From the NCBI GenBank assembly GCA_030832085.1, contig JAURJU010000050.1:248001-312000 (forward strand): a stretch of DNA of 64,000 bases, read 5' to 3'. Source of the stretch: Chitinophagales bacterium (GTDB lineage: Bacteria > Bacteroidota > Bacteroidia > Chitinophagales > Chitinophagaceae). Made by a program: the position numbers and the translations under genes. Shown here piece by piece: positions 1 to 8,263 of the stretch (within the stretch, counting starts at the first letter, position 1; each line of letters begins with the position of its first letter). The notes beneath the pieces were generated by a model. The model searched no databases. It was not told the DNA's origin and worked only from the letters and a program-made list of their open reading frames with translations.

Positions 1-1130
1 TTGATGTACAACTCAATGATCTGCTATCCACAGCGAGCAGAACGAATTTGTTGACGAATGCCGTCGCTCCCCTCGACAGCAGGTATCCCGATGGAAAAAA
101 CAACATGAACAATTTCGCTGTATATGCCCAACACATTCACAAGTTCAAGGGACAAAAATGGATCCTGAATGAAGGACTGCGGTTGCAATACATTGCACTG
201 AAATCGAATATCATCAACAATTCATTTTTCTCTTTGCCCGTCACGAATTTTGTGCAAAAAAATACCGCCATCACCGGAAACATAGGATTGGTCTATATGC
301 CATCGACAAGCACAAGAATCAAATTTGGCTATGCATCTGGTTTCAGGGCACCCAATATAGATGACCTTGCCAAAATTTTTGAGTCAAGCACCGCTGCCAA
401 ACAAGTGGTTGTACCCAATGCAGACCTGAAACCTGAATTCACCCATGGTTTTGATGCAGAGTTGGTAAAGGCCTTAGGGAAAGCTGTTGAGTTTGAGGTT
501 GGAGCATTTTATACCGATTTTACCAATGCCATCATCAAGGCGCCATTCAGGTTGAATGGGAAGGACTCTATCAATTACAATGGTGTCCAATCGCAAGTGC
601 TAGCCAGCCAGAACATAAACCAAGCCTATATCCTTGGGGGCAACGTCCGGCTTTCTGTAAAAGCGGGGAAAAACTGGAAGTTCAATTCAACCTTTAATTT
701 CACCAAAGGCCGGTTCAGGACCGATGCCACCAAGGCCAGCCTGGTCTATCAATTGCAAGCCAATGGAACCTATGCAATGGTTCAATCCAAGGTAAGCAGC
801 AAGCCGCTAGATCATATCCCCCCCGCATTTGGAAAACTGAGTATTGGTTATGACAACCAGAAGCTTTATGCTGAATTGACCCTGCTGTTCAATGGCTGGA
901 AAAAGCTTGACCAATACAATGCCGATGGCGAAGACAATGCCCAATATGCCACTGCCCAAGGAACACCTTCATGGCAAACCCTCAACCTGAAAACAGGCAT
1001 ACAGGTGAGCCAAAGAATGGGCCTCCAAGCAGGAATAGAAAACATCTTTGACCTCAATTACAGGTATTTTGCTTCTGGGTTTTCAGCACCCGGCAGGAAC
1101 TGGATTGTAAGCCTGAAAGTTGGCCTGTAA
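1..1130 (+). CDS. TonB-dependent outer-membrane receptor, C-terminal part (5' truncated by window)
   Basis: The frame is already open at the left edge and runs to TAA at 1128-1130, leaving about 375 residues. They read as the second half of a TonB-dependent receptor barrel: alternating amphipathic strands, the receptor signature GYASGFRAPNIDDL followed by a LKPE motif, and a final strand ending NWIVSLKVGL. The signature fits the siderophore/cobalamin type of receptor better than SusC. The last residue is Leu rather than the Phe usual for outer-membrane barrels. Signal peptide, plug and TonB box lie outside the window, so the substrate cannot be inferred. The next gene is an ECF sigma factor about 95 bp downstream, but no FecR-type anti-sigma gene lies between them. 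Confidence 0.9.
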   Translation, partial: DVQLNDLLSTASRTNLLTNAVAPLDSRYPDGKNNMNNFAVYAQHIHKFKGQKWILNEGLRLQYIALKSNIINNSFFSLPVTNFVQKNTAITGNIGLVYMPSTSTRIKFGYASGFRAPNIDDLAKIFESSTAAKQVVVPNADLKPEFTHGFDAELVKALGKAVEFEVGAFYTDFTNAIIKAPFRLNGKDSINYNGVQSQVLASQNINQAYILGGNVRLSVKAGKNWKFNSTFNFTKGRFRTDATKASLVYQLQANGTYAMVQSKVSSKPLDHIPPAFGKLSIGYDNQKLYAELTLLFNGWKKLDQYNADGEDNAQYATAQGTPSWQTLNLKTGIQVSQRMGLQAGIENIFDLNYRYFASGFSAPGRNWIVSLKVGL

Positions 1131-1161
1131 ATAAATCAATTGGTAATATCAACAAAAGAAT

Positions 1162-1252
1162 AACCCTGAGCAGCACCTCCTGTTCTAAAATTGTCTTACA
1201 TTCAGAGAACAATTGTTGATTCTCATGACAGAGGAGGTGCTTCTTCAGGGTT
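1162..1252 (+). promoter_or_regulatory. Long inverted repeat spanning the sigma-factor start codon
   Basis: The left arm (1162-1181) pairs with the right arm (1232-1252). An outer 8-bp stem (1162-1169 with 1245-1252) and an inner 10-bp stem (1172-1181 with 1232-1241) are perfect and separated by a small internal loop. The roughly 50-base loop contains the ATG at 1225 and the whole leader. A nested 6-bp pairing (AATTGT 1189-1194 with ACAATT 1209-1214) lies inside. The right arm is in codons 3-9 of the gene. As RNA it would fold the start region into a closed structure, so control of sigma-factor translation is a plausible inference. A DNA-level operator is the alternative. Confidence 0.55.
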
Positions 1253-1806
1253 GTTTGGAAAATGATGCCTCGGCGCAGCAAGAGTTGTACCAGCGGTACA
1301 GCCCTAAAATGCTGTCCGTTTGCTATCGCTATTCAAAGACAAGAGAGGATGCGGAAGACATGCTTCAAGAGGGATTCATCAAGGTTTTTACGCAAATCAG
1401 CAAGTATGAAAACCGGGGATCTTTGGAAGGATGGATTCTCCGTATCATTGTTCACACCTGCATCAATCACCTCAAAAAAAACAAGAAATTCAACGACAAT
1501 GTAGACATCGCCTTTGCAGGGAATATCGTCATCAGTGAAGACCATATCCCGAGCATCATACAGGCAAAACAAATCGTTGAAAGCATCAGGACATTGCCCA
1601 TTGGATACCGGACCGTGTTAAACCTTTATGCCATCGAGGGCTACTCCCACAAGGAGATCGGTGCATTGCTGGACATTGAGGAAAGTACCAGCCGGTCACA
1701 ATACACAAGGGCCAAAAACATGTTGGAAGAAATACTTGTAAAAAAGAACATCATCCAGCAACCCAAAGAAAAAAAACGCTGGTTTTCTCCAGTCAGGGTA
1801 ATCTGA
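1225..1806 (+). CDS. ECF-type RNA polymerase sigma factor (sigma-70 family)
   Basis: This 193-residue protein has the two-domain layout of extracytoplasmic-function sigma factors. Region 2 is at about residues 15-75, with the conserved core DAEDMLQEGFIKVF. Region 4 is at about 125-180, a helix-turn-helix with the core GYSHKEIGALLDIEESTSRS. ATG 1225 is preferred over the TTG at 1213 because the family starts just before the acidic helix. It would direct RNA polymerase to its own promoters. The next gene, 30 bp downstream, encodes a membrane protein whose cytosolic N-terminus could hold the sigma factor, though this is inferred from position. The start region lies inside a long inverted repeat. 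Confidence 0.93.
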   Translation: MTEEVLLQGCLENDASAQQELYQRYSPKMLSVCYRYSKTREDAEDMLQEGFIKVFTQISKYENRGSLEGWILRIIVHTCINHLKKNKKFNDNVDIAFAGNIVISEDHIPSIIQAKQIVESIRTLPIGYRTVLNLYAIEGYSHKEIGALLDIEESTSRSQYTRAKNMLEEILVKKNIIQQPKEKKRWFSPVRVI

Positions 1807-1836
1807 CGGATAAAAGCGGCGAAAGATATAGCGTAC

Positions 1837-3120
1837 ATGAGACAGCAAACAACTGACGAACTTGAAGAATTGTTGAAGGAAAGAGCGGACCAATACCTGC
1901 TCTATCCTTCTGACCGGGTATGGGACAGTATCCACAAGCAGATGCATCCAAACAGGACATCGAAGTATGCGTTGCTAGCATTGCTCCTTTTTCTTGCAAC
2001 GGCAACCGCGGTTGTCATCAACAAGGATAGGGCATCCTTTTCTACAATTCCTGTTGGACAGGTTGCTGCCAAATTTACTGAGAGGGATCCTATTGCATCT
2101 GTAAAGGGCAACTTTCAAAACAGCTTTGGAGATGCAAATGTTTCTCAAGGAATACCTGTTTTGCATGCCAGCCTCCAAGATGAAGACAACAGGTCATTTA
2201 CTGAGCTTGCATCCGCTGAACAAAGGAATCTGGACATTCCGCTTCCTGTAATTTTGAAAGTTCCAAACACTCCAATTGGACGAGAAAATGAAATTTCAGT
2301 CCAGGAAAAAACTCCCAAAGAAGAAAAGAAGAATGCACTCGGCACCGCCATTGAAACAGTCATGGAACAAGCAAAAAAGATTGGTAAAAAGGCAAGTTGG
2401 CAGGTATATGCAACACCCTCCATGGGATATAGAAGGTTAAAGGGAGAGGCATCCGGATCAAACTTCCAATACAGTGTATTCTCTCTCAGCACCAATGCAA
2501 TGTTCGCAAGAAATGTAAAGGATGCTGTTTCCCACAAACCAGGTATGGGATTTGAAATCGGAACTGCCATGTTCTATCCGCTTGCCAAAAAGTTGAATTT
2601 TAAAGCTGGGCTTCAGGCAAACTATAACCATTATGAAATTCAAGCATTCAGCTCAGCTCCGGAAATTGCCAACTATGGCATGAACAATTATGCATTCGGA
2701 AGCTATCCCATCAGTGCTGTATCCGTTTACAGGAACAACAATGGATCTTCCCCTGCAATCCTGCGCAATGAACATTATATGATCTCCATGCCCATCGGTA
2801 TAGATTATCAGGTAGTGGGAAACAACAAGATCAATTTCTCAGTAGCACCTACCCTTCAACCCACTTATGTTTTTGCAAATTATTCCTACCTCCTCTCCAC
2901 AGATCTTAAAAACTATGCCAAGGAGCCTACACTCAACAGGAGATGGAACATGAACGCTTCAATCGAAACGAACCTGAACATTGAAAAAGCAGGTTTCAAA
3001 TGGAGCATTGCACCCCAATTTCGTTACCAGATGCTCTCAAGTTTCAAGAACAAATATCCCATCAAGGAAAACCTGATGGACTTTGGCATCAAATTAGGGG
3101 TAATAAAGACCATCAGGTAG
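1837..3120 (+). CDS. Inner-membrane-anchored protein with C-terminal outer-membrane beta-barrel-like domain
   Basis: This 427-residue protein has no cleavable signal peptide. Residues 1-43 are charged and probably cytosolic, residues 44-61 form one transmembrane helix, and a low-complexity periplasmic linker runs to about residue 180. From about 190 to the end the sequence has the alternating strand pattern of PorT/OmpA-like barrels and a C-terminal strand ending KLGVIKTIR. The N-terminal layout is seen in Bacteroidota proteins encoded next to ECF sigma factors. It lies 30 bp after the sigma factor, so an anti-sigma or signal-transducing role is plausible. The mixed topology, inner-membrane helix plus apparent outer-membrane barrel, is unusual. 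Confidence 0.8.
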   Translation: MRQQTTDELEELLKERADQYLLYPSDRVWDSIHKQMHPNRTSKYALLALLLFLATATAVVINKDRASFSTIPVGQVAAKFTERDPIASVKGNFQNSFGDANVSQGIPVLHASLQDEDNRSFTELASAEQRNLDIPLPVILKVPNTPIGRENEISVQEKTPKEEKKNALGTAIETVMEQAKKIGKKASWQVYATPSMGYRRLKGEASGSNFQYSVFSLSTNAMFARNVKDAVSHKPGMGFEIGTAMFYPLAKKLNFKAGLQANYNHYEIQAFSSAPEIANYGMNNYAFGSYPISAVSVYRNNNGSSPAILRNEHYMISMPIGIDYQVVGNNKINFSVAPTLQPTYVFANYSYLLSTDLKNYAKEPTLNRRWNMNASIETNLNIEKAGFKWSIAPQFRYQMLSSFKNKYPIKENLMDFGIKLGVIKTIR

Positions 3121-3188
3121 TGCAGGATACGGCAAGAGTGGAACAATGACCAGGTACAATAAAATGACACAATCTTGTGCTGCTGTTG

Positions 3189-3196
3189 TAATTTTG
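3189..3196 (+). promoter_or_regulatory. Bacteroidota-type -7 element just before a start codon
   Basis: The octamer TAATTTTG matches the Bacteroidota -7 consensus TAnnTTTG exactly and ends 4 bases before the ATG at 3201. No TTG -33 element sits at the usual spacing. If functional, transcription would begin at or very near the start codon and give a leaderless mRNA. A chance match in AT-rich sequence is quite possible. Confidence 0.3.
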
Positions 3197-3200
3197 TGCA

Positions 3201-3755
3201 ATGAGGCTTTATAGCATCTTGTCGCTGCTCATCTTGGTATCTTTGCAGAATTCCTGCGTAAACGGTGGTGAAAACAAAAATAATTTCCCCGTAAATTCTT
3301 TTCTTCTTCAGGAACTTGCGGCCATCGATTCCCTGCCAGTTGCCATATTCAGAACAAAGGAATCGAACGGCAGTTCAGATACCTCCATTGTTGAAAAAAA
3401 AGCATTTCGCAGGCTCTCAATGGGTCTGTTGGACATGGACCTCCAGGAAAACACCAACAAGAAAAAATACAAGGAGCTCGTTTTGGAAGACCTTCAGTTG
3501 GGCAATATTTCCATCACCTATACTACAGAGGACGCTGATGCAGCTTTGAAAAAACTGGAATTGAATACCAATGTTGGATCCAACAAGATCAAAAGCATTT
3601 TCGCCGAGCGTCATGAAAAGGCCGGAGATACACTCCTGATCAGGAAAATACTTTGGACCACAGCAACAGAAATGATGGTGAATACCTGTTATTACAAAAA
3701 AGGACAACTGTTGAACAACATCACTGAAAGGTACAATTGGACCATAGGAAAATAA
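3201..3755 (+). CDS. Predicted lipoprotein of unknown function
   Basis: A 184-residue protein not recognised as a known family. It starts with a short lysine-free signal sequence and a lipobox-like LQNSC at about residues 15-19, so it is probably exported and lipid-anchored. The mature part is mixed alpha/beta and rather acidic, with no metal-binding or catalytic motif visible. Only 2 bases separate its TAA from the uvrC ATG at 3758, so the two may be co-transcribed, although no functional link with DNA repair is apparent. A TAATTTTG -7 motif lies directly before its start. Confidence 0.75.
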   Translation: MRLYSILSLLILVSLQNSCVNGGENKNNFPVNSFLLQELAAIDSLPVAIFRTKESNGSSDTSIVEKKAFRRLSMGLLDMDLQENTNKKKYKELVLEDLQLGNISITYTTEDADAALKKLELNTNVGSNKIKSIFAERHEKAGDTLLIRKILWTTATEMMVNTCYYKKGQLLNNITERYNWTIGK

Positions 3756-3757
3756 AC

Positions 3758-5584
3758 ATGGAACAACAGGATTTTTTACCCATCCAAAAAACATTGCCCA
3801 ATGCCCCGGGCATTTACAAATATTTTGGGGCACAAAACAACCTGTTGTACATCGGTAAGGCAAAAAATATCAGGAAGCGGGTCAGTTCATACTTTACAAA
3901 AAACAACCATTCTTACAAGACACATGAACTCGTAAGGCAAATCAGACAGATTGAGTTTACCATCGTCCATTCTGAACATGATGCATTGTTGCTGGAAAAT
4001 GCTCTGATCAAGGAATTCCAACCCCGGTACAACATTGAGTTAAAAGATGACAAGACATATCCATATATTGTCATCAAAAAAGAGGAATTCCCACGTGTTT
4101 TTTTAACAAGAAGAAAAATCAAGGATGGATCAGAATACCTGGGCCCCTTCACATCCGCTGCCAAAGTACGCGACCTGCTTACCTTTATTAAAATGCATAT
4201 TCCGCTGAGGACATGCAGCCTGAACCTTTCAGAGGACAATATCAAAAAAGGGAAATACAAGGTCTGTCTTGAATACCATTTGGGCAATTGCAAAGCCCCT
4301 TGTGTTGGATTGCAAAGCCCAGACGACTACAGCAACGGGATTGATCAAATACGGCATATCCTCAAAGGAAACCTAAGTGGCATCATTGCCCGATACAGAA
4401 AGGAGCAACAAAAACACATTGCTGGGATGGCATATGAAAAGGCGGAAATCATACAACAAAAAATCAATGCACTCCGCAGTTACAGGTCTTCTTCGGTTGT
4501 TGTGAGTCCTCGACTTGGTGACCTTGATGTCTTCGCAACCGCAAAAACAGATGACCAGCTGATTGTAAGTTTTTTGGCAGTACGGAATGGCACCATCATC
4601 AATTCAGGTGCAGAAACCTTCAAACTAAAAATAGAGGAGGAGGATGGATCAATCCTATCACAAGCCATTGTTTATTTTCAGTCACTTTTCAGCAGTGATG
4701 CAAAAGAACTGGTCATTCCCTATGGCATAGAATTTGGATTTGAGGCGTACAGGTTAACTGTTCCCAAAAGCGGGGAAAAGAAAAAGCTGCTCGAGATTGC
4801 ACAGACCAATGCAGATTATCTGACCAATGAATTGGAGAGAAAACAAATGCTGCACTTGGCAGACCATGACATGGTCGATAACACATTGCTCGAAAGGGTC
4901 AAGGAATCTCTTTCACTCCGTGAGACACCAACACATATTGAATGTTTCGACAACTCCAATTTCCAAGGGGCATATCCGGTTTCTGCCATGGTTTGTTTTA
5001 AAAACGGGTTGCCCAGCAAAAAGGACTACAGGCATTTCAATGTAAAGACTGTCCAGGGAATCAATGATTTTGCAACAATGAAAGAGGCGGTTGGAAGGCG
5101 TTACAAAAGGCTTGTGGAAGAAAATGCACCCTTGCCGCAACTTGTTATCATTGACGGAGGAAAGGGACAGTTGGGTGCCGCCATGGAGGCCATCAACGAA
5201 TTGGGCCTCTCCGGAAAAATGACCCTGGTGGGGCTTGCCAAGAAAGTGGAAGAACTGTTTTTCCCTGGTGACCAGGAATCTTTGAAACTGGAATTCAACA
5301 GTGATGTATTGCGATTCATCAGGAACATCCGTGATGAAGTGCACCGCTTCGGTATCGGCTTTCACCGTCAAAAAAGAAGCAAGGGTACGTTCAAAAATGA
5401 GCTGGAAGAAATAAGCGGTATTGGAGAAAAAACGGCCAATGTGTTGTTGGCACATTTCAGGTCTGTTAAAAATACCAGCAAAGCAACGACTGAAGAACTG
5501 GCCTCAGTTGTGGGTGCAAAAAAAGCTACATTGATTTTCGCCCATTTTCATAAAAAAAGGGCTGATGGTATCAGCCCTTTTTAA
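3758..5584 (+). CDS. uvrC: UvrABC system protein C (excinuclease subunit C)
   Basis: UvrC makes both incisions around bulky DNA lesions during nucleotide excision repair, after UvrA and UvrB have located the damage. The protein has 608 residues, normal for the family. The GIY-YIG nuclease comes first (APGIYKYFG and LLYIGKAKNIRKRVSSYF, residues about 15-95). A UVR domain that binds UvrB follows (around 200-235, KHIAGMAYEKAEIIQQKI). The RNase H-like second nuclease is at about 380-530 (IECFDNSNFQGAYPVSAMV and LVIIDGGKGQLGAA). A helix-hairpin-helix lies near the end (EEISGIGEKTANVLL). ATG 3758 is the first start after the upstream stop and matches the family N-terminus. A hairpin terminator overlaps the last codons. 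Confidence 0.97.
   Translation: MEQQDFLPIQKTLPNAPGIYKYFGAQNNLLYIGKAKNIRKRVSSYFTKNNHSYKTHELVRQIRQIEFTIVHSEHDALLLENALIKEFQPRYNIELKDDKTYPYIVIKKEEFPRVFLTRRKIKDGSEYLGPFTSAAKVRDLLTFIKMHIPLRTCSLNLSEDNIKKGKYKVCLEYHLGNCKAPCVGLQSPDDYSNGIDQIRHILKGNLSGIIARYRKEQQKHIAGMAYEKAEIIQQKINALRSYRSSSVVVSPRLGDLDVFATAKTDDQLIVSFLAVRNGTIINSGAETFKLKIEEEDGSILSQAIVYFQSLFSSDAKELVIPYGIEFGFEAYRLTVPKSGEKKKLLEIAQTNADYLTNELERKQMLHLADHDMVDNTLLERVKESLSLRETPTHIECFDNSNFQGAYPVSAMVCFKNGLPSKKDYRHFNVKTVQGINDFATMKEAVGRRYKRLVEENAPLPQLVIIDGGKGQLGAAMEAINELGLSGKMTLVGLAKKVEELFFPGDQESLKLEFNSDVLRFIRNIRDEVHRFGIGFHRQKRSKGTFKNELEEISGIGEKTANVLLAHFRSVKNTSKATTEELASVVGAKKATLIFAHFHKKRADGISPF
5552..5582. terminator. Bidirectional intrinsic terminator inside the end of uvrC
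   Basis: A perfect 8-bp stem, GGGCTGAT (5559-5566) and ATCAGCCC (5570-5577) with loop GGT, is preceded by seven A and followed by five T. It therefore works as a terminator on both strands. It serves the convergent genes uvrC (+, stop at 5582-5584) and gldN (-, ending at 5601) and is built into the last uvrC codons. Confidence 0.85.
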
Positions 5585-5600
5585 AATGTCAATTATCCGA

Positions 5601-6656
5601 CTAGAATGACCAAAGGTCTTGCTCGAAATTGAAAATCTTGTTTTTGATGTTTTCTCCTTCAAGCAATCTCATGATATCATCCTTGATGTATTGCTTGATG
5701 AACATGTCATAAGGATTCTCGATGGAGGACTTGACAATATAACTGGAGAAATACCTGCTTTCGAAAAGCTCTTCCCAACTCATCCTTGCACCAAAGTTTT
5801 TGCCATTGTACACTTCAAAGGATGACAATACGGGACGCAGGTCTGGATAATACACCCAAAAAATTGGAGACTCACCCAATACATTGCCCTGGTCATCCGT
5901 ATAGGTTTTGATGGGAGCAATTCCCAAAATCCTTGCTACCATGCGGGATGATTCCTTGTCAAAGATCCACTCTTCTTTTACGCGGAATTTCATGATATCA
6001 TCAGGATTGAACTCCTTGCATACAAGAGAATCTTTCATGATGCCCTTTGAACCAGTGGGGTCTTTAGCCCAGTCGATTACCTGCACCGAGTCACACCTTC
6101 CAGAAATAACCTCACCCACCTTTGCCACTGTCATCGGAGTGGTAAAGCGGTCATCCACGTTGGGATCAAAAGCAGTTACATCTCCTTTTTTGATAGCGCG
6201 AAGCAATATGCTGATGAAGCGCTGGTTTCCATTGTCGTCTTCCGCCTTATAGCGAAAAGGAAGGTTCATTTTCTCCCTGATGTCAATTTCCCTCCAAACA
6301 CGTTCACGGTACCAGGCATCATCCTCACGAATGTGCTCATATGCCAATGGTGTTCTGCTTTTCACGAGGTTGCGGTCTATGGCAGCGTCGGGGCGCAGAG
6401 ACATCCTTACGGAATCAAATGCAAAGGGATCCTTGGGAGGAGGTGGCGGAGCAGGCTTTGCAGTTTCCATGGGTGCAGGTGTAACACTTGCATCTAGTAC
6501 CTGGGTATTGCCAGCAGGATTTTTTGCTGCAGGCTTGGCCGTGGTCTTTTTCGGAGGAGCCTTGGTAGCCTTCTTTGCCTGTGCATTTGCCCCTTGAGCA
6601 GCAATAAGCATGCACAAGCAAGCCAAAAAGATACCATTGCGTGAAAATATTTTCAT
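5601..6656 (-). CDS. gldN: Gliding motility / type IX secretion protein GldN
   Basis: GldN (PorN in Porphyromonas) is a periplasmic component of the type IX secretion system that works with GldK at the outer membrane and GldM. The 351-residue protein has a signal peptide (about 1-25), then a Lys/Ala/Pro-rich linker (about 26-85). The conserved GldN domain follows, with DDAWYRERVWREIDIREKMN near residue 115. It is the last gene of the gldK-gldL-gldM-gldN operon, 18 bp after gldM. The repeat-like Lys/Pro/Ala linker is unusually basic and may contact peptidoglycan or partners, though that is inference. A bidirectional terminator lies just beyond its stop. Confidence 0.95.
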   Translation of the reverse strand: MKIFSRNGIFLACLCMLIAAQGANAQAKKATKAPPKKTTAKPAAKNPAGNTQVLDASVTPAPMETAKPAPPPPPKDPFAFDSVRMSLRPDAAIDRNLVKSRTPLAYEHIREDDAWYRERVWREIDIREKMNLPFRYKAEDDNGNQRFISILLRAIKKGDVTAFDPNVDDRFTTPMTVAKVGEVISGRCDSVQVIDWAKDPTGSKGIMKDSLVCKEFNPDDIMKFRVKEEWIFDKESSRMVARILGIAPIKTYTDDQGNVLGESPIFWVYYPDLRPVLSSFEVYNGKNFGARMSWEELFESRYFSSYIVKSSIENPYDMFIKQYIKDDIMRLLEGENIKNKIFNFEQDLWSF

Positions 6657-6674
6657 TTTCTTGAGTTTTCTGCT

Positions 6675-8219
6675 TTATTTAAGAATGTATGTAAGGCTCG
6701 TGGGAAGCGTTCTTGTTTTGCCACCTGGATCCCTAACAACAATATCAGTGATGGCAACCAATGAACCTGGCTTCAACCGGCCTACAAGACCTGCTGCATC
6801 CCCCGTCCATCTTGAACCCCTGTTATCAATCTGAACAAAATCGGCTCCGCTGCCCGCTGCACCCAACTTGTAACTTACCACCTCAAAGGGTGCGTCAAAT
6901 TCGGCATCTTCGAGCTTTGCAATAACACCACCCATGGCCTTGAAGGATGCAGAAGGCACATTTCCTGGCTTGAGGTTTCCTACATATGCAGATGGATTGG
7001 GAAGTTGTTTTACCCTGAAAGTAACCTTGCCTGCGGATTTTCCTTCTACCAATACGGTTACAGCATGTTCACCAAACATGCCAGCCCCAGGCTTGACAGT
7101 GTATTTGTTTCCACCAACTTTTGAAATACTTCCGCCAGAGAACTGGGCAGACACTTTTTCACTTCCAGCACCCGCTGTGATGGTGACAGGATTGTCTACT
7201 CCTATGTACAAAACATTCATTTTGTCCGGAGAAACCGCAATTCCTGAAGGTGAGCCGACGGTGTAGTCAATTTTCTTTGAGATGGTTTTGTTTTCTCCTG
7301 TGTTGGGATCAACAAAGCTCACACTTACATTCATGCTCCTTGATCCTGTGCCCCCAACATTGAATTTTGATTCAGCAACGCCATTCGCATTGACCTGGAT
7401 GCTTCTGCCATCAATGTTTACAACAGGCTTTACATTGGAGTTGAATGCTCCAAGACCAGCAGTAACTATCATTTCCTCACCAGGCATAAGGTAGGTAGAG
7501 CTTGTTCCCACCAATGGTTCGAACTTGTCCATGATGAGCTTCACTGCACCCACTTGGTTGATACAAAAGGTTGCAGCAAGGTTTTCTGAATTTTTGATGT
7601 CATTCTGGAACTTGCTGAGGATGGTCAGCGACGCAATGGTTGGCGTCATGTGGAAGTAATTGTTGACCCAGTCCTTGACCTTGTCTCCAGTGGAAACATT
7701 TCCGGCTGCTGATTTTGGAATTTCAAGGCTCAAAGGAATCTTTGATCCGATTTGGGCAGACAATTCAGGATCTATCGCAAGGAGTTTTTTCTTGAAATTT
7801 TCAAGGGACTCGTACAATGGTTTCCCGTTGCCCTTGGTATCAAAATAACGTGTGGACGCATCGATGTTGTCCTCCCTGAATGAGCCATTGGTGGGGTCCA
7901 GCTCGGACTCCTCTTTCAATGCTTGCTTGTACTTTTCAAGAATACCATAGGCCTCATCTGCAATGGTCTTGACCTGATCGGCCTTGGGTTTCCAGATGCC
8001 GGCTTTCTCTGCTGACTTTGGATCCTTGAGCATTTCTGTAAGACTGTTATAAATACCAGTTGTGGAAGTGGCCAAGACATTGTTCGACTCCCTGAGGCTG
8101 TTGTCCACCACCTTAAATGCATTAAGGATTTCTGCAGACACATTCAAAGCGAGCAGGGCCGTCAACACCAAATACATGATGTTGATCATTTTCTGCCTCG
8201 GTTCTTTAGGTAATGACAT
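6675..8219 (-). CDS. gldM: Gliding motility / type IX secretion motor protein GldM
   Basis: GldM with GldL forms the proton-driven inner-membrane motor that powers type IX secretion and gliding. The 514-residue protein matches family length. A single N-terminal transmembrane helix follows the start (KMINIMYLVLTALLALNVSA, about residues 10-29). It is followed by a long periplasmic region that in known structures is four domains dimerised along the envelope. The conserved N-terminus SLPKEPRQKMINIMYLVLTA identifies it. It sits between gldL (44 bp upstream) and gldN (18 bp downstream) on the minus strand, consistent with one transcript. Confidence 0.96.
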   Translation of the reverse strand: MSLPKEPRQKMINIMYLVLTALLALNVSAEILNAFKVVDNSLRESNNVLATSTTGIYNSLTEMLKDPKSAEKAGIWKPKADQVKTIADEAYGILEKYKQALKEESELDPTNGSFREDNIDASTRYFDTKGNGKPLYESLENFKKKLLAIDPELSAQIGSKIPLSLEIPKSAAGNVSTGDKVKDWVNNYFHMTPTIASLTILSKFQNDIKNSENLAATFCINQVGAVKLIMDKFEPLVGTSSTYLMPGEEMIVTAGLGAFNSNVKPVVNIDGRSIQVNANGVAESKFNVGGTGSRSMNVSVSFVDPNTGENKTISKKIDYTVGSPSGIAVSPDKMNVLYIGVDNPVTITAGAGSEKVSAQFSGGSISKVGGNKYTVKPGAGMFGEHAVTVLVEGKSAGKVTFRVKQLPNPSAYVGNLKPGNVPSASFKAMGGVIAKLEDAEFDAPFEVVSYKLGAAGSGADFVQIDNRGSRWTGDAAGLVGRLKPGSLVAITDIVVRDPGGKTRTLPTSLTYILK

Positions 8220-8263
8220 ATAGGTAAATGAGTTTAAAGATTAGAGTTCCTGTAGACTGGCAA

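Noticed and set aside
2145-2570. A 141-codon minus-strand open frame inside the barrel protein
   Set aside because: It lies antisense to a coding gene and has no family signature; shadow frame.
4913-5455. A 180-codon minus-strand open frame opposite uvrC
   Set aside because: It is antisense to a well-conserved enzyme, has no recognisable domain and no start context, and is explained by the codon bias of uvrC.
6280-6597. A Gly/Ala-rich plus-strand open frame opposite gldN
   Set aside because: It is the reverse complement of the Lys/Ala/Pro-rich linker of GldN, so the low-complexity composition is an artefact.
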